NCBI GenBank assembly: GCA_045565995.1
Contig: JBJLEF010000001.1
Coordinates: 1,550,001-1,614,000, forward strand
Source: UBA721 sp002705165
GTDB lineage: Bacteria > Planctomycetota > Planctomycetia > Pirellulales > Pirellulaceae
Reading direction: 5' to 3'
Length of the DNA: 64,000 nt
Within the stretch, counting starts at the first letter, position 1; every line of letters begins with the position of its first letter. Shown here in pieces: positions 1 to 9,238 of the stretch. Below the pieces are notes generated by a model. It did no database searches, was not told where the DNA came from, and was given only the letters and a program-made list of their open reading frames with translations. The translations under genes were made by a program, and so were the position numbers.

Positions 1-1220
1 TGGTTTCATTCCCGAACGGCTTCCGTTCGTCCGCCAAAGTGGTGGCAAGTGATCCAACTTGGGATCTGGCAGCATTGCTCATCTGGAGTCCGTCGATAGA
101 TGCTGTAAAGATTGCAAAAAAAGCCCCACAATCAGGTGATCAGTTAACAATCGCTGGTTACGGTTCAGGACGATATCGAGCGATCTCAGGGATTTGTTCT
201 CAATATGTTTCTCCGGGCTTAAGCCAGCCTCATGAAATGGTGGAACTAAAAGCCGTGGCACGACAGGGAGATTCCGGCGGTCCTATTTTTAATCAGGACG
301 GGGAACTGGCAGGCGTTCTGTTCGGGGCAGGGTGGAGAACGACCGCTGGTAGTTATAGCGGACGGGTTAAGAAATTTCTTGATCCGATTGTGGGAAGAAT
401 GCAAAAATCTGCTGTCGAGAAACAGGCCGTTGAATTACCTTCGAATGAATCGGCCGTTCCGACCTCTGCGGCCGAGAAGCCACAGCCCAAAGCTACGATA
501 ACCGGGTTGACTGTCGATCAAGCCACAGTGAATCAGCACCCCCCAAACACTTCCGGGAATGTCGTAGCGGATGATAACGAGGGAATCACGGCCAAAGAGG
601 ATTTGAGGGAGGAAGATACGGTAGCCGGCATTGCCGTGAGTCCCAATCCGACGATTGCTCCCTTGCCAGAAGCGCCGGTTTTACCAACGGCGATGGATGA
701 TACTGCGGTTGAGAAAGATTCCGGCTCCAAATCTTCGGAGTCTACGAGGCAGCTAGCAGAGGGAGAGGCGATATTAGTGGACGAGAGCTATTTTGAATCA
801 CAAGTCCCGGAGACAAAGGAATTGGAAACGCAGGTTTCGGAATTACCTGAAACTCCGGTAACCCAGATCGAAACATATGATTCTGAATTGCCGATGGCAA
901 AACAGAATGAAGATACCGAATCTACGGGTGATTCGACATCAGAGTTAGTCGCAGTAACGGAGAAGGCGATGCCTGATAGTTCAGAGAAGACTCAGGTAGA
1001 GGGAAGTGTCAGAGATTTTAATCAGTCCTCGTTGCAGGAACAGTCAGATAGAGTCATTGAGAGGACTAAGGCAATCGACCTGGATCCTAAATCGCTGGAG
1101 TCTAATGAAACAGTAATTGGGTGGAAACAACTGGCTGGTGAAACGCTACTACAACAAATCCGTACTGTTCTGGCTGGTATTGGTTTTCTGGCGATTGTGG
1201 TGCAACTGGCTCGTCGGTAA
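1..1220 (+). CDS. Trypsin-like serine protease, 3' part, C-terminal membrane anchor
   Basis: The 5' end lies outside the window: the frame is open from base 3, so the GTG at 39 is not a real start. The visible protease part carries the WDLAAL context expected for the catalytic Asp (bases 63-65) and the nucleophile motif GDSGGPIF (Ser codon 273-275), as in S1/trypsin-like peptidases; the catalytic His must lie upstream. After about 130 residues the chain becomes a long Glu/Thr/Ser/Pro-rich acidic linker with no visible fold (about 240 residues). It ends in a single hydrophobic segment (VLAGIGFLAIVVQL) followed by two Arg. I infer a protease domain tethered to a membrane by a disordered stalk; which side it faces depends on an unseen N-terminus. 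The next gene starts 92 bases downstream on the same strand. Confidence 0.8.
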   Translation, partial: VSFPNGFRSSAKVVASDPTWDLAALLIWSPSIDAVKIAKKAPQSGDQLTIAGYGSGRYRAISGICSQYVSPGLSQPHEMVELKAVARQGDSGGPIFNQDGELAGVLFGAGWRTTAGSYSGRVKKFLDPIVGRMQKSAVEKQAVELPSNESAVPTSAAEKPQPKATITGLTVDQATVNQHPPNTSGNVVADDNEGITAKEDLREEDTVAGIAVSPNPTIAPLPEAPVLPTAMDDTAVEKDSGSKSSESTRQLAEGEAILVDESYFESQVPETKELETQVSELPETPVTQIETYDSELPMAKQNEDTESTGDSTSELVAVTEKAMPDSSEKTQVEGSVRDFNQSSLQEQSDRVIERTKAIDLDPKSLESNETVIGWKQLAGETLLQQIRTVLAGIGFLAIVVQLARR

Positions 1221-1274
1221 GTCGACCTCTTCCACTTCCAATCCTGATGCCAAGCGTCAGCTACTCAATCGCAG

Positions 1275-1280
1275 TATAAT
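1275..1280 (+). promoter_or_regulatory. Possible -10 element upstream of the isomerase-like gene
   Basis: A perfect TATAAT lies 32 bases upstream of the ATG at 1313, in the short gap after the protease gene. No good -35 hexamer is visible at 16-18 bases upstream, so this is only a candidate start for the two-gene unit 1313-6545. Confidence 0.25.
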
Positions 1281-1312
1281 GGTGGTTTGTCCCTCTCGAC
1301 TTATTCATAGAT

Positions 1313-2281
1313 ATGAAGACTATGCAGACGAATTTTGAGCCAAAAGATCGCCGTCAGTTTCTACAAAGTTCGTTTGCCGCCACGGCAGCCGCTACCATGG
1401 GCTCGTATCTTCCCGTCACGGCAGCTGAAGCTAGCGGTTCAATGACGCTTGGATTTAGTACCTATGGTTCGCGAGGAATTACGACCGAAGCAGTTATTCC
1501 AATACTTGCAAAGACAGGCTACGATGCCATTGAGATAACCTGTACGAAAGGATTTGATGCCGCTCCGGAGAATGTTTCTGTTGAGCGCCGGAAGGTTATC
1601 CGCCAAGCTTTGATAGATACAGGGCTCAAGTTGACCTCGATCATGGAGCACACGACTCCTCAGGAAAGCCAAGAGGTCAACGACGCAAATTTGGCTCGAA
1701 TCCAAAAAGCAGCTGAATTCGTGTCTGACATCACGGCAGATAAACAGGTTGTCATTCAGACAGTACTGGGTGGAGGTTCCTGGGAGAACAAGAAAAGTCT
1801 TTTCGTTGAACAGGTTGGACGATGGGTGGAACAGACGCAAGGCTCCTCAACCATCATCTGCATAAAACCCCATCGCGGGGGAGGGGTGGATAACCCGGAA
1901 AAGGCCCTTTGGATTATGGACCAACTGAAACATCCAATGCGTCTCCGAATGGTGTACGACTATAGCCATTACATATATACGGGCCTTGAGCTAGTACCAA
2001 CAATTAAACAAGCAGTTAATAAGACGGCTCATATCGCAGTCAAAGATACCGTTCAACTAGACGATGGAAGCTTTCATTTTCAGCTTCCGGGAATAGCAGG
2101 TACGATCAATTTTGCGACGTTGATCAGGCAATTCTATGCATTAGGCTATCGTGGTGATATTTCGTGTGAAGTTTCTGGAATGGTATGGAGCAAACCAGGA
2201 TATGATCCGCGGGCAGCCATTAAAATTTGTTACGAGAACATGTCCAAAGCTTTTGGACTTGCCCGTGTACCTCGAGGCTAA
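1313..2281 (+). CDS. Tat-exported sugar phosphate isomerase/epimerase-like TIM barrel
   Basis: A 322-residue protein. The N-terminus has a twin-arginine signal (DRRQFLQSS followed by an Ala-rich hydrophobic stretch), so export to the periplasm is likely. The mature part has the xylose-isomerase-like TIM barrel pattern: strand 1 with LGFSTYGSRG, GYDAIEI, IMEHTTP near strand 3, IKPHRGGGV, a metal-site-like MVYDYSHY, HIAVKDT, and a C-terminal GYRGDISCEVSG. These resemble the metal-binding Glu/Asp/His positions of the AP-endonuclease-2/sugar isomerase superfamily. The substrate cannot be read from sequence. A second ATG at 1322 is possible. Its stop is 10 bases before the following cytochrome-propeller gene, so the two are probably co-transcribed and may act on the same carbohydrate. 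Confidence 0.82.
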   Translation: MKTMQTNFEPKDRRQFLQSSFAATAAATMGSYLPVTAAEASGSMTLGFSTYGSRGITTEAVIPILAKTGYDAIEITCTKGFDAAPENVSVERRKVIRQALIDTGLKLTSIMEHTTPQESQEVNDANLARIQKAAEFVSDITADKQVVIQTVLGGGSWENKKSLFVEQVGRWVEQTQGSSTIICIKPHRGGGVDNPEKALWIMDQLKHPMRLRMVYDYSHYIYTGLELVPTIKQAVNKTAHIAVKDTVQLDDGSFHFQLPGIAGTINFATLIRQFYALGYRGDISCEVSGMVWSKPGYDPRAAIKICYENMSKAFGLARVPRG

Positions 2282-2291
2282 GGGTTTCGTT

Positions 2292-5200
2292 ATGGAAATA
2301 GATAGACTGATGCGACGACCACTTCTCTTTGCGTGCCTTGCCTGCATCCTGAGCTCTTTTGTATCTACGGAGAACACCCTTGCTCAAAACACTCGTCAGG
2401 AAATTCTTGACGAGTTGGCAGAAGAATACCTACCTGGCTGGATTGGTAGTTATACCGATCAGGTAGGGAATTCACTAACCCGTATTGATCATTCGCTGTC
2501 ATTCGACTGGCAGCACCAGACCGCCGACCCCCGTTTAGAAACCGTGCAATTTGACGCAAATTGGACAGGCCTGCTTTTTTTGCAATCTGTGGGGCAGTAC
2601 ACTCTGTTTGTTGAATCAGACGGGGAAATTGAATTGGAGTTTGCCGGTCGGAAAATATCAGAGAAATCGGGTCCTCAGGGGCTGTTGACGACCGGGCCAG
2701 TCGAATTGCAATTTGGCTGGCACCCGATCAAGTTGTCGTATAAATCTCCGGTTAACGGCGGCAGGCTAAAACTCTTTTGGCAGGGACCATCTTTCAAGTT
2801 AGAGCCGGTTGGGAATCAATTCCTGTTTCATCCAACGGAGAACACTATTAAAGAACACTTTGGTCGCGGAGAAGAATTAGCTCATGCCTTGCGGTGCGCG
2901 CGTTGCCATGAGTCTCCGGTCACTCAGGATTCCCTTGGCTTGGCACCTTCTCTGACGCACTTTAGAGACTTTACAAAGCCAGCATGGCTGGTCGCCCGAC
3001 TGAAGCAAAAGACGATTCCTCAAATGGCGGCAACGGATGAAACTCGCGTTCATAGGATGCCTGCTTTTGGCTTTAGCGATCAACAGGCCAAGGCTATCGC
3101 GGCCTATCTTTTCCAAAATTCGACGAATCCAAAGCCGGTTGGTGAGTTGCTGGGCAAAGGTGATGTGGAGGCAGGAAAGTCGGTGTTTTCATCGGTGGGA
3201 TGTGTAGCTTGCCATCAGGCAGATACGCTGGGGCAACCCGAGTTATTTGATGGGGGAAACCTCGATAAGATTTCACTTAAACGCAAAGATGATTTTTGGA
3301 TTCGCTGGTTCAGAAATCCGGCAGAAGTAAACCCCCATCATCGCATGCCTAAAGTTTCGCTGAGTGACCAAGAAGAACAAGACGTTATTGCGTACTTGAA
3401 GAGCCTGGAGCCGCTTTCAAGTGAACTGGTGTTGGAAGAATATGTACTGAATGAATCATTTGCCCAACAAGGTAGGAAGATCTATCGTGAGTCAGGCTGT
3501 GCAAATTGTCACGAAAAGAAAGAGAACGAAAACAAAATAAAATTAAACTTTGATGATACCCCTGGGTGTTTGGACGGCCTTGCTACTCAAAGTCAACGTC
3601 CGGCTTACTTTCTTTCCGAAAGAGATCAGAAATCTCTGGTCGACTTTTATACTCACGTGAAGTCATCTCATTCGGATACAACGCAAGCTCTATTAGTTCG
3701 CCAAAATAACTGCTTTCAGTGTCATGCTCGTCATGAGCAGCCGGGTATTGCAGAGAGTCTTGAGCAGATTGTGAAACGCGTCCCGGAATTGGATAGGCTC
3801 AGACCGGCGTTAGTCCCTCCGTCTTTAAATGGTGTGGGTGATAAGTTGCATGATCAGGCGTTAAAGGTAGCCATTGAACAGAAAGATGCAGGGAGAAGAC
3901 CTTGGCTTGAAGTACGCATGCCTCAATTTGGATTCGGTGAGGAGAAACTGAAGGAATTGATCGGATGGTTTGTAGAGAAAGACAGAGTGAATGATGCTTA
4001 TATCACCCTGCATCATGCCTCCGTTGAATCGAAGCCCACTCAGGATGAGTTGCATCAGGCGGGAAGCAGATTAGTGACAACCGATGGCTTTGGTTGCACC
4101 AGTTGCCATCAGGTGGGGAGTGTTATTCCCCCCAAGGCTCCATTGAATGCCAAAGGTCCTGACTTAACATTGCTCAGTAGCCGTATTCGTAAAGTCTGGT
4201 TCAGTCGCTGGGTTAGTAACCCAGCGAGAATGGTGCCCCGGATGGAAATGCCCTCGGTCCAGTTGGCGGTCCGTGGCGTACTGGACAATCATCTGCCTCA
4301 CCAACTGGATGCGGTCTGGGAAACATTGAATCAGGAAGGCTTTGAACCTCCCACCCCCGGGGCAGTACGTATTGCCAGACAATCAGGGACTCGTGGTGTC
4401 GATCAGGGTGCCAAGGTACTAACCGATGTTGTCTTCCATCACGGTGTGCAATATATCAAACCGGCTTTAATTGGCCTTCGTAATCGTCATAACCTCATGT
4501 GGGATATGGAGGCGGGAAGGTTTTTGGGGTGGTGGCAAGGAGATATAGCGAGACAGCGAACCAAAGGTAAAGTTTGGCTTTGGGAGACGGCCGGTGAGAG
4601 TTGGAGTGGGTTAAGTTTGAAAGATGGTTTTCGGGGAGTTCCGGACTTTCAACTGATTGATGATGTCGGAAAGATCTTTTCTCCGGAACGGTCCGGGCAA
4701 TTCACTACGAGTTTGGATAGTTGGGAGCAACGTGAAGATCATCTGCGACTCACTCAGAGGTTCAAGTTCAATATTCAGGGCGAAGTATGTTGGATTGTTG
4801 TCAGGCAAGAGTTGCATGAGATTTGGAAAAATGATCAACAAGGTGGCCAGGCGGGCATTGAACGGGTAGTTCATGTAGAGAATCTCCCGCCTGGGTTTAA
4901 GCCTCTCCTTGGGATTGCCCCTAAGATGCTTGAAATTCAAGAGATAGATTCAGGATTTAAATTGTCAGTTGCCGGACAAAAGGGTAGTCGGTGGGTTCAA
5001 ATCGCCGCCAGACCCATCCTTGTTGATAATCAATACTATGGTTTCATTGGTGACGAAAAGACGCTGACGATTCAGTTTCTAAGTAATTTGGAAGTGGATC
5101 GTTTTCCCCCTCTGAATGCCAAAATCGCCCCGCCGGAACCAACTCAACTCCAGGTTATTCCGGGCGTTGTCACCACTCGTCTCCCTTTCTTTGACGAGTT

Positions 5201-6545
5201 TATGCCAACAGGGATTGATTGGGACCCGGATGGAAATCTCTGGATCACTTCTCTCAAAGGCCGTGTCTGGAAAGCGGTTGATACCGATCAAGACGGATTG
5301 GAAGATCAGCTTAGTATCGGCGTTCACGAACTTGCTGCACCTTACGGTATTCGTGCGGAGCAAGAGTATGTGGACGTCGTGAATAAATACGCGCTATTGA
5401 GAATGTTCGATCGTGACTCGGATGGGTATTTTGAAAAAGTACAAACGGTTGCAGCAGGCTGGGGACATACCGCAGATTACCATGACTGGACGGTAGGACC
5501 TGTTTCTGATGGCAAGGGAGGTTACTTTATCACGACTGCTTGTCAGCAGGACGATCGCAGTAAAGCGGCCGCCCATTTGCGAGGCCAGGTGTTACATTTG
5601 GTGCCACGCAAACCCACTAAAACGAATCCATATTTGTTTGAAGTAAAGACGTATACCGAAGGGCATCGTTTTCCTATGGGGTTGGCACGAAATAATGCCG
5701 GGCATTTGTATGTGTCGGATAATCAAGGAAATTACAATCCGTATAACGAGATTAATCATGTAGTCCAAGGGAAGCATTTTGGGTTTATCAATAAACTGGA
5801 ACGAACGGGTGATCAACGACCTCCACTCACACCGCCTGCTATTGATATGCCGCACCCGTGGACGCGTAGCGTCAATGGAATTTGTTTTCTTGAAACACCA
5901 TCAGTAGCTAGAGATCTTGAAGACCGAGATATTTTTGGGCAATTTGAAGGTCACATGGTGGGCTGTGAATATGATACTCGTAGATTGATTCGTATGAGTT
6001 TTCAACAAGTTGGCAATACGATGCAGGGAGCAGCCTACCCTTTCACTCTAGATCAGCCCAAAGAGGGCGAGCCGTTGCTGGGACCGCTGGCAGTTGCAGT
6101 ATCACCTGCCGGCGCACTTTATGTTGCTTCTATTCGCGATAGCGGCTGGGGAGGTGCAAATAACATTGGCACACTGGCCAAAATGGATTTTGCGTCGGCT
6201 GAATTGCCGGCAGGAATCGCCGAGGTAAGAGCTAATGCTAAAGGCTTTGAAATACTTTTCACCACGGTCGTGGATGCACAACGAGCCTCAGAATTGGAAA
6301 ACTACTCGGTGCAGTCGGCGACTCGAGTTTCTACAACTTCATACGGGGGTGGAGATCTTGATAGACGAACCGATCGCATTACATCCGTTGTCGTGGCTGA
6401 AGACCGTCTGTCCGTACAATTAAATCTTGAGGCGCTACGAGAGGGATTTGTATATGACGTTAAGATCCGCAATCTAACGGAACAAGATAGCATCTTCTTC
6501 CCAGCGGAAGCTTACTATACTCTTAGAACAATTCCCGCTGAATAG
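2292..6545 (+). CDS. Secreted PA14 / five-CxxCH cytochrome c / beta-propeller fusion enzyme
   Basis: A 1,417-residue protein. I place the start at the ATG at 2292 because it gives a clean signal peptide (RR, then LLFACLACILSSF); the frame is open further upstream but that part overlaps the previous gene. A PA14-like carbohydrate-binding region (about 40-185) is followed by five CxxCH haem motifs at residues 202, 304, 403, 474 and 602, with Met-containing candidate axial-ligand segments (MPAFGF, MPKVSL, MPQFGF, MEMPSV) after four of them. A middle all-beta region of about 300 residues precedes a C-terminal glucose/sorbosone-dehydrogenase-like beta-propeller (from about 950: GIDWDPDGNLWITS, GGYFITTACQQ, GLARNNAGHLYVSDNQGN). 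Such fusions are typical of planctomycetes. I infer periplasmic oxidation of a sugar with electron transfer through covalently bound haem. The 3' end overlaps the convergent SRAP gene by 23 bases. Confidence 0.85.
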   Translation: MEIDRLMRRPLLFACLACILSSFVSTENTLAQNTRQEILDELAEEYLPGWIGSYTDQVGNSLTRIDHSLSFDWQHQTADPRLETVQFDANWTGLLFLQSVGQYTLFVESDGEIELEFAGRKISEKSGPQGLLTTGPVELQFGWHPIKLSYKSPVNGGRLKLFWQGPSFKLEPVGNQFLFHPTENTIKEHFGRGEELAHALRCARCHESPVTQDSLGLAPSLTHFRDFTKPAWLVARLKQKTIPQMAATDETRVHRMPAFGFSDQQAKAIAAYLFQNSTNPKPVGELLGKGDVEAGKSVFSSVGCVACHQADTLGQPELFDGGNLDKISLKRKDDFWIRWFRNPAEVNPHHRMPKVSLSDQEEQDVIAYLKSLEPLSSELVLEEYVLNESFAQQGRKIYRESGCANCHEKKENENKIKLNFDDTPGCLDGLATQSQRPAYFLSERDQKSLVDFYTHVKSSHSDTTQALLVRQNNCFQCHARHEQPGIAESLEQIVKRVPELDRLRPALVPPSLNGVGDKLHDQALKVAIEQKDAGRRPWLEVRMPQFGFGEEKLKELIGWFVEKDRVNDAYITLHHASVESKPTQDELHQAGSRLVTTDGFGCTSCHQVGSVIPPKAPLNAKGPDLTLLSSRIRKVWFSRWVSNPARMVPRMEMPSVQLAVRGVLDNHLPHQLDAVWETLNQEGFEPPTPGAVRIARQSGTRGVDQGAKVLTDVVFHHGVQYIKPALIGLRNRHNLMWDMEAGRFLGWWQGDIARQRTKGKVWLWETAGESWSGLSLKDGFRGVPDFQLIDDVGKIFSPERSGQFTTSLDSWEQREDHLRLTQRFKFNIQGEVCWIVVRQELHEIWKNDQQGGQAGIERVVHVENLPPGFKPLLGIAPKMLEIQEIDSGFKLSVAGQKGSRWVQIAARPILVDNQYYGFIGDEKTLTIQFLSNLEVDRFPPLNAKIAPPEPTQLQVIPGVVTTRLPFFDEFMPTGIDWDPDGNLWITSLKGRVWKAVDTDQDGLEDQLSIGVHELAAPYGIRAEQEYVDVVNKYALLRMFDRDSDGYFEKVQTVAAGWGHTADYHDWTVGPVSDGKGGYFITTACQQDDRSKAAAHLRGQVLHLVPRKPTKTNPYLFEVKTYTEGHRFPMGLARNNAGHLYVSDNQGNYNPYNEINHVVQGKHFGFINKLERTGDQRPPLTPPAIDMPHPWTRSVNGICFLETPSVARDLEDRDIFGQFEGHMVGCEYDTRRLIRMSFQQVGNTMQGAAYPFTLDQPKEGEPLLGPLAVAVSPAGALYVASIRDSGWGGANNIGTLAKMDFASAELPAGIAEVRANAKGFEILFTTVVDAQRASELENYSVQSATRVSTTSYGGGDLDRRTDRITSVVVAEDRLSVQLNLEALREGFVYDVKIRNLTEQDSIFFPAEAYYTLRTIPAE

Positions 6546-7236
6546 TCTCTGGCTTAATACAGTCCGGATCATCATTGATGATCCGGTTGACCCGCGTAGA
6601 AACAGCGGTCATTTCGAAGTCAGTCATCTGATTCTTCTCTGGCGGCGCAATTAGTAATTGATGCAATGAGTCTAGATCTTTGTTGGTTGGGTTTAGCCAA
6701 CGATCATAGTTGTCGGGGCTTAAAATAACGGGCATGCGGTGATGCCAATTACTTGTGATTTCATTCGCATCGGTGGTGATGATTGTAGCAGTCCACCAAC
6801 TTGGTTGGTCAGTCTGGCTGTCGGGAGGTGTCCAGATATCCCAGAGTCCGGCAAAGGCGAACGGGCGATGGTCATGATGATGGATGTAGACTGGCTGTTT
6901 GGAAGATTTGTCGGGTTTCCATTCGTAGTATCCGTCAGCAAGAATTAAACAACGTTGTTTCTTGAAGATCTCCCGAAACGAAGGTTTTTCACGAATGGTC
7001 TCACTGCGCGCGTTGATCATCTTGGCAGCCATTGAATTATCTTTAGCCCAGCGAGGGATAAGGCCCCAGTGCATACGGCCATAGCACCGTTTTCCCTGAT
7101 TCCAAAGTAATGTGGCAATGCTGTGAGTTGGAGCAATGTTCCATTTGGGCATCAGGGTGATGTCAGCAGGGATATCAAACAGAAAATGCTCACCTAGTGT
7201 GTTGAGTGAAGTCTGTAAGGTGAAGCGTCCACACAC
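6523..7236 (-). CDS. SRAP-domain protein (YedK/HMCES family)
   Basis: A 237-residue protein starting Met-Cys-Gly-Arg-Phe-Thr, the invariant start of the SRAP family, in which Cys2 becomes the catalytic residue after Met removal. Other family signatures are present in order: WNIAPT, RMHWGLIP, MINARSET (active-site Asn), CLILADGYYEWK (active-site Glu) and NWHHRMPVIL (active-site His). In characterised members the protein forms a covalent link with abasic sites in single-stranded DNA and shields them. Length is normal. The gene lies 10 bases after the GDP-rhamnose reductase gene on the same strand and its 3' end overlaps the convergent cytochrome gene. No LexA-type operator was recognised. Confidence 0.93.
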   Translation of the reverse strand: MCGRFTLQTSLNTLGEHFLFDIPADITLMPKWNIAPTHSIATLLWNQGKRCYGRMHWGLIPRWAKDNSMAAKMINARSETIREKPSFREIFKKQRCLILADGYYEWKPDKSSKQPVYIHHHDHRPFAFAGLWDIWTPPDSQTDQPSWWTATIITTDANEITSNWHHRMPVILSPDNYDRWLNPTNKDLDSLHQLLIAPPEKNQMTDFEMTAVSTRVNRIINDDPDCIKPETIQRELF

Positions 7237-7246
7237 TGCATGAGCC

Positions 7247-8161
7247 TTAAGTATTGAGTTCGTTAACGAAATCCTGAAGTGTCTGCTCGAGCATATACTC
7301 AGGTTGCCAACTTGTTTGTGATTGGATTTTTTGTATATTCGCTATCGGTAGGAAATTCTCACCGGGTTTAGACTCAGTCGCTTGCTTTGACGTCCCCAAA
7401 ATACCTTGTAAAGCATGAAGTATCTCACCGGATTGTACTGCTCTACCACTTCCGACGTTATAGATCTCCCCTGTTGGGGCTTGCATGGCGAGAATTCGAT
7501 AAGCTCTAGCAACATCGCGGGCATCTGAGTAATCGATCCAGGTCTGAAGATTATAAACCTCCAGTGGAGATGGTTGGGTTTGTAGTTTGTGAACCCATTC
7601 AGGAATTAATAGGGACCCTCTTTGCCGTGGCCCTGTGTGTTGAAAGGCCCGAGCAATGATCAGTGGCAGTGTTTTGCCATATTCTATCAGTGCTTGCTCC
7701 GCCATGAGTTTACTAATGCCATAACCATTGTCTGGACGAACTTCATTTGCTTCGTTGACTCTGGTGATTCGGTCATACGAAGAGCCATAGACATAGACAC
7801 TACTGGTGAAAATCAGTTTCGGAACGTGAGGAAGCAGCAGGCAGCATTCGGCAATGTGGCGTGAACCTTGAACATTGACCAGGGTCGCTTCCTCAGACGG
7901 TTCCGTGTTGCCGCAGCGAGAGCGAACACTGATCGCAGCCAGATGGTAAATAACCTCCGGGTTGAATTCGCGAATTTGCTGGACGATGCCAACGGAGGCG
8001 GGGGTGGTGATGTCCCAGACCGCTGTGTTTAACTGTTCGGAGAGTGCTAGTTGACAGTTGTTAGTGCGTGTAAATCCTAAGACTGTATCACCTTCGTCCA
8101 ATAGATGGTCGATAAGATGGCCAGCGACGAATCCGTTTGCACCTGTGACAACCGCTCGCAC
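7247..8161 (-). CDS. rmd: GDP-6-deoxy-D-mannose reductase-like NAD-dependent epimerase
   Basis: A 304-residue extended short-chain dehydrogenase. It shows the Rossmann motif VTGANGFVAGHL, the catalytic Ser in TSSVYVYGS and the Tyr-Lys pair in GYGISK. It follows gmd by 18 bases on the same strand. In characterised pathways Gmd makes GDP-4-keto-6-deoxy-mannose and Rmd reduces it to GDP-D-rhamnose, a donor for surface polysaccharide. The assignment to Rmd rather than a generic epimerase rests on this pairing and on overall resemblance; GDP-fucose synthase is less likely because its characteristic sequence pattern is not evident. Confidence 0.78.
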   Translation of the reverse strand: MRAVVTGANGFVAGHLIDHLLDEGDTVLGFTRTNNCQLALSEQLNTAVWDITTPASVGIVQQIREFNPEVIYHLAAISVRSRCGNTEPSEEATLVNVQGSRHIAECCLLLPHVPKLIFTSSVYVYGSSYDRITRVNEANEVRPDNGYGISKLMAEQALIEYGKTLPLIIARAFQHTGPRQRGSLLIPEWVHKLQTQPSPLEVYNLQTWIDYSDARDVARAYRILAMQAPTGEIYNVGSGRAVQSGEILHALQGILGTSKQATESKPGENFLPIANIQKIQSQTSWQPEYMLEQTLQDFVNELNT

Positions 8162-8179
8162 GACACTCTTCCTGCTAGC

Positions 8180-9169
8180 TTAGCTTTTCAATTTTATTTC
8201 GCGTTCAATCCGCTTGATATCTTCTTCGACCATCATGGTCACCAGTTGCTCAAAAGTGACCTGAGGTTCCCACCCAAGATCTGCTTTGGCTTTTCCAGGG
8301 TCACCCAGTAACGTTTCCACTTCAGCAGGGCGATAAAATCTTGGGTCGACACCTACGTAGTCTTCCAAGTTTAATCCGACAGTTCCGAAGGCGATCTCAC
8401 AGAAATCACGAACGGAATGTTGTTCTCCTGTAGCGATGACGTAATCATCAGGTTTGTCCGTCTGCAGCATGAGCCACATCGCATGGACGAAGTCGCCGGC
8501 AAATCCCCAATCTCGTTTGGCTTCGAGATTTCCCAGAAGTAATTCGTTCTGTATTCCAAGCTTGATTCTTGCTACGCCATCGGTGATTTTCCGAGTGACA
8601 AATTCGAGTCCTCGCAGCGGTGATTCGTGGTTAAACAGGATTCCGTTACAGGCGAATAGGTCATAGCTTTCACGGTAATTGATTGTGATCCAATAACCAT
8701 AGACTTTGGCAACACCGTATGGGCTGCGAGGGTAAAACGGCGTGGTTTCGGTTTGCGGGGTCTCCTGTACCTTTCCAAACATTTCACTACTGCTGGCCTG
8801 ATACATCCGGATGGCAGGATTGACTTGCCGGATCGCTTCCAGCACCCGAGTTACACCGAGACCGGTTGTTTCACCAGTTAGAATTGGCTGTGACCAGCTT
8901 GTGGGCACGAAACTTTGAGCAGCGAGGTTATAAACTTCGGTAGGTTGCACCTCTTCCATCAGGCGAACCAGTGAGAGTTGATCAAGTAGATCGCCTTGAT
9001 GGACGGTGATTGAATCACGAATATCAGCAATACGTTCCAGTGTTTCGGTACTACTGCGACGCATCATTCCATGAACTTGGTAGCCTTTTTGCAGTAGTAA
9101 CTTTGCCAGATAGGCGCCATCCTGGCCGGTGATTCCGGTAATAAGTGCGGTCCGAGACATACGTTTCAT
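8180..9169 (-). CDS. gmd: GDP-mannose 4,6-dehydratase
   Basis: About 329 residues. The family pattern is clear: TGITGQDGAYLAKLLL (NADP-binding loop), GMMRRSS, YNLAAQSFV, the catalytic Thr/Ser-rich segment SSSEMFG, YPRSPYGVAK with the active Tyr and Lys, and FNHESPLRG. It converts GDP-D-mannose to GDP-4-keto-6-deoxy-D-mannose in the cytoplasm. A second ATG three codons in (9160) gives MSRTALITG and fits the usual family start better; neither has a Shine-Dalgarno sequence. It is the first gene of a gmd-rmd-SRAP run on the minus strand and is separated from the upstream gyrA gene by a strong hairpin. Confidence 0.95.
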   Translation of the reverse strand: MKRMSRTALITGITGQDGAYLAKLLLQKGYQVHGMMRRSSTETLERIADIRDSITVHQGDLLDQLSLVRLMEEVQPTEVYNLAAQSFVPTSWSQPILTGETTGLGVTRVLEAIRQVNPAIRMYQASSSEMFGKVQETPQTETTPFYPRSPYGVAKVYGYWITINYRESYDLFACNGILFNHESPLRGLEFVTRKITDGVARIKLGIQNELLLGNLEAKRDWGFAGDFVHAMWLMLQTDKPDDYVIATGEQHSVRDFCEIAFGTVGLNLEDYVGVDPRFYRPAEVETLLGDPGKAKADLGWEPQVTFEQLVTMMVEEDIKRIEREIKLKS

Positions 9170-9189
9170 TACAAGGAGGTGGAAAGGTT

Positions 9190-9222
9190 CCTGAGGGCAA
9201 GGTTGTAAATCCTGCCCTCAGG
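9190..9222 (-). terminator. Hairpin downstream of gyrA, probable terminator
   Basis: A perfect 10-bp inverted repeat (CCTGAGGGCA at 9190-9199, TGCCCTCAGG at 9213-9222) with a 13-base loop lies 16 bases after the gyrA stop and before gmd. On the minus strand it is followed only by a short mixed tract (AACCTTTCC), so termination may be partial. The same structure forms on the plus strand, where no gene would use it. Confidence 0.6.
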
Positions 9223-9238
9223 ATACGATGGAGGATAA

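Noticed and set aside
39..41. GTG as the start of the protease gene
   Set aside because: The frame is open back to base 3 and the catalytic His of the family is missing, so the gene starts before the window.
2151..2291. Upstream start for the cytochrome-propeller gene
   Set aside because: It would overlap the previous gene by 131 bases and hide the obvious signal peptide that begins at 2292.
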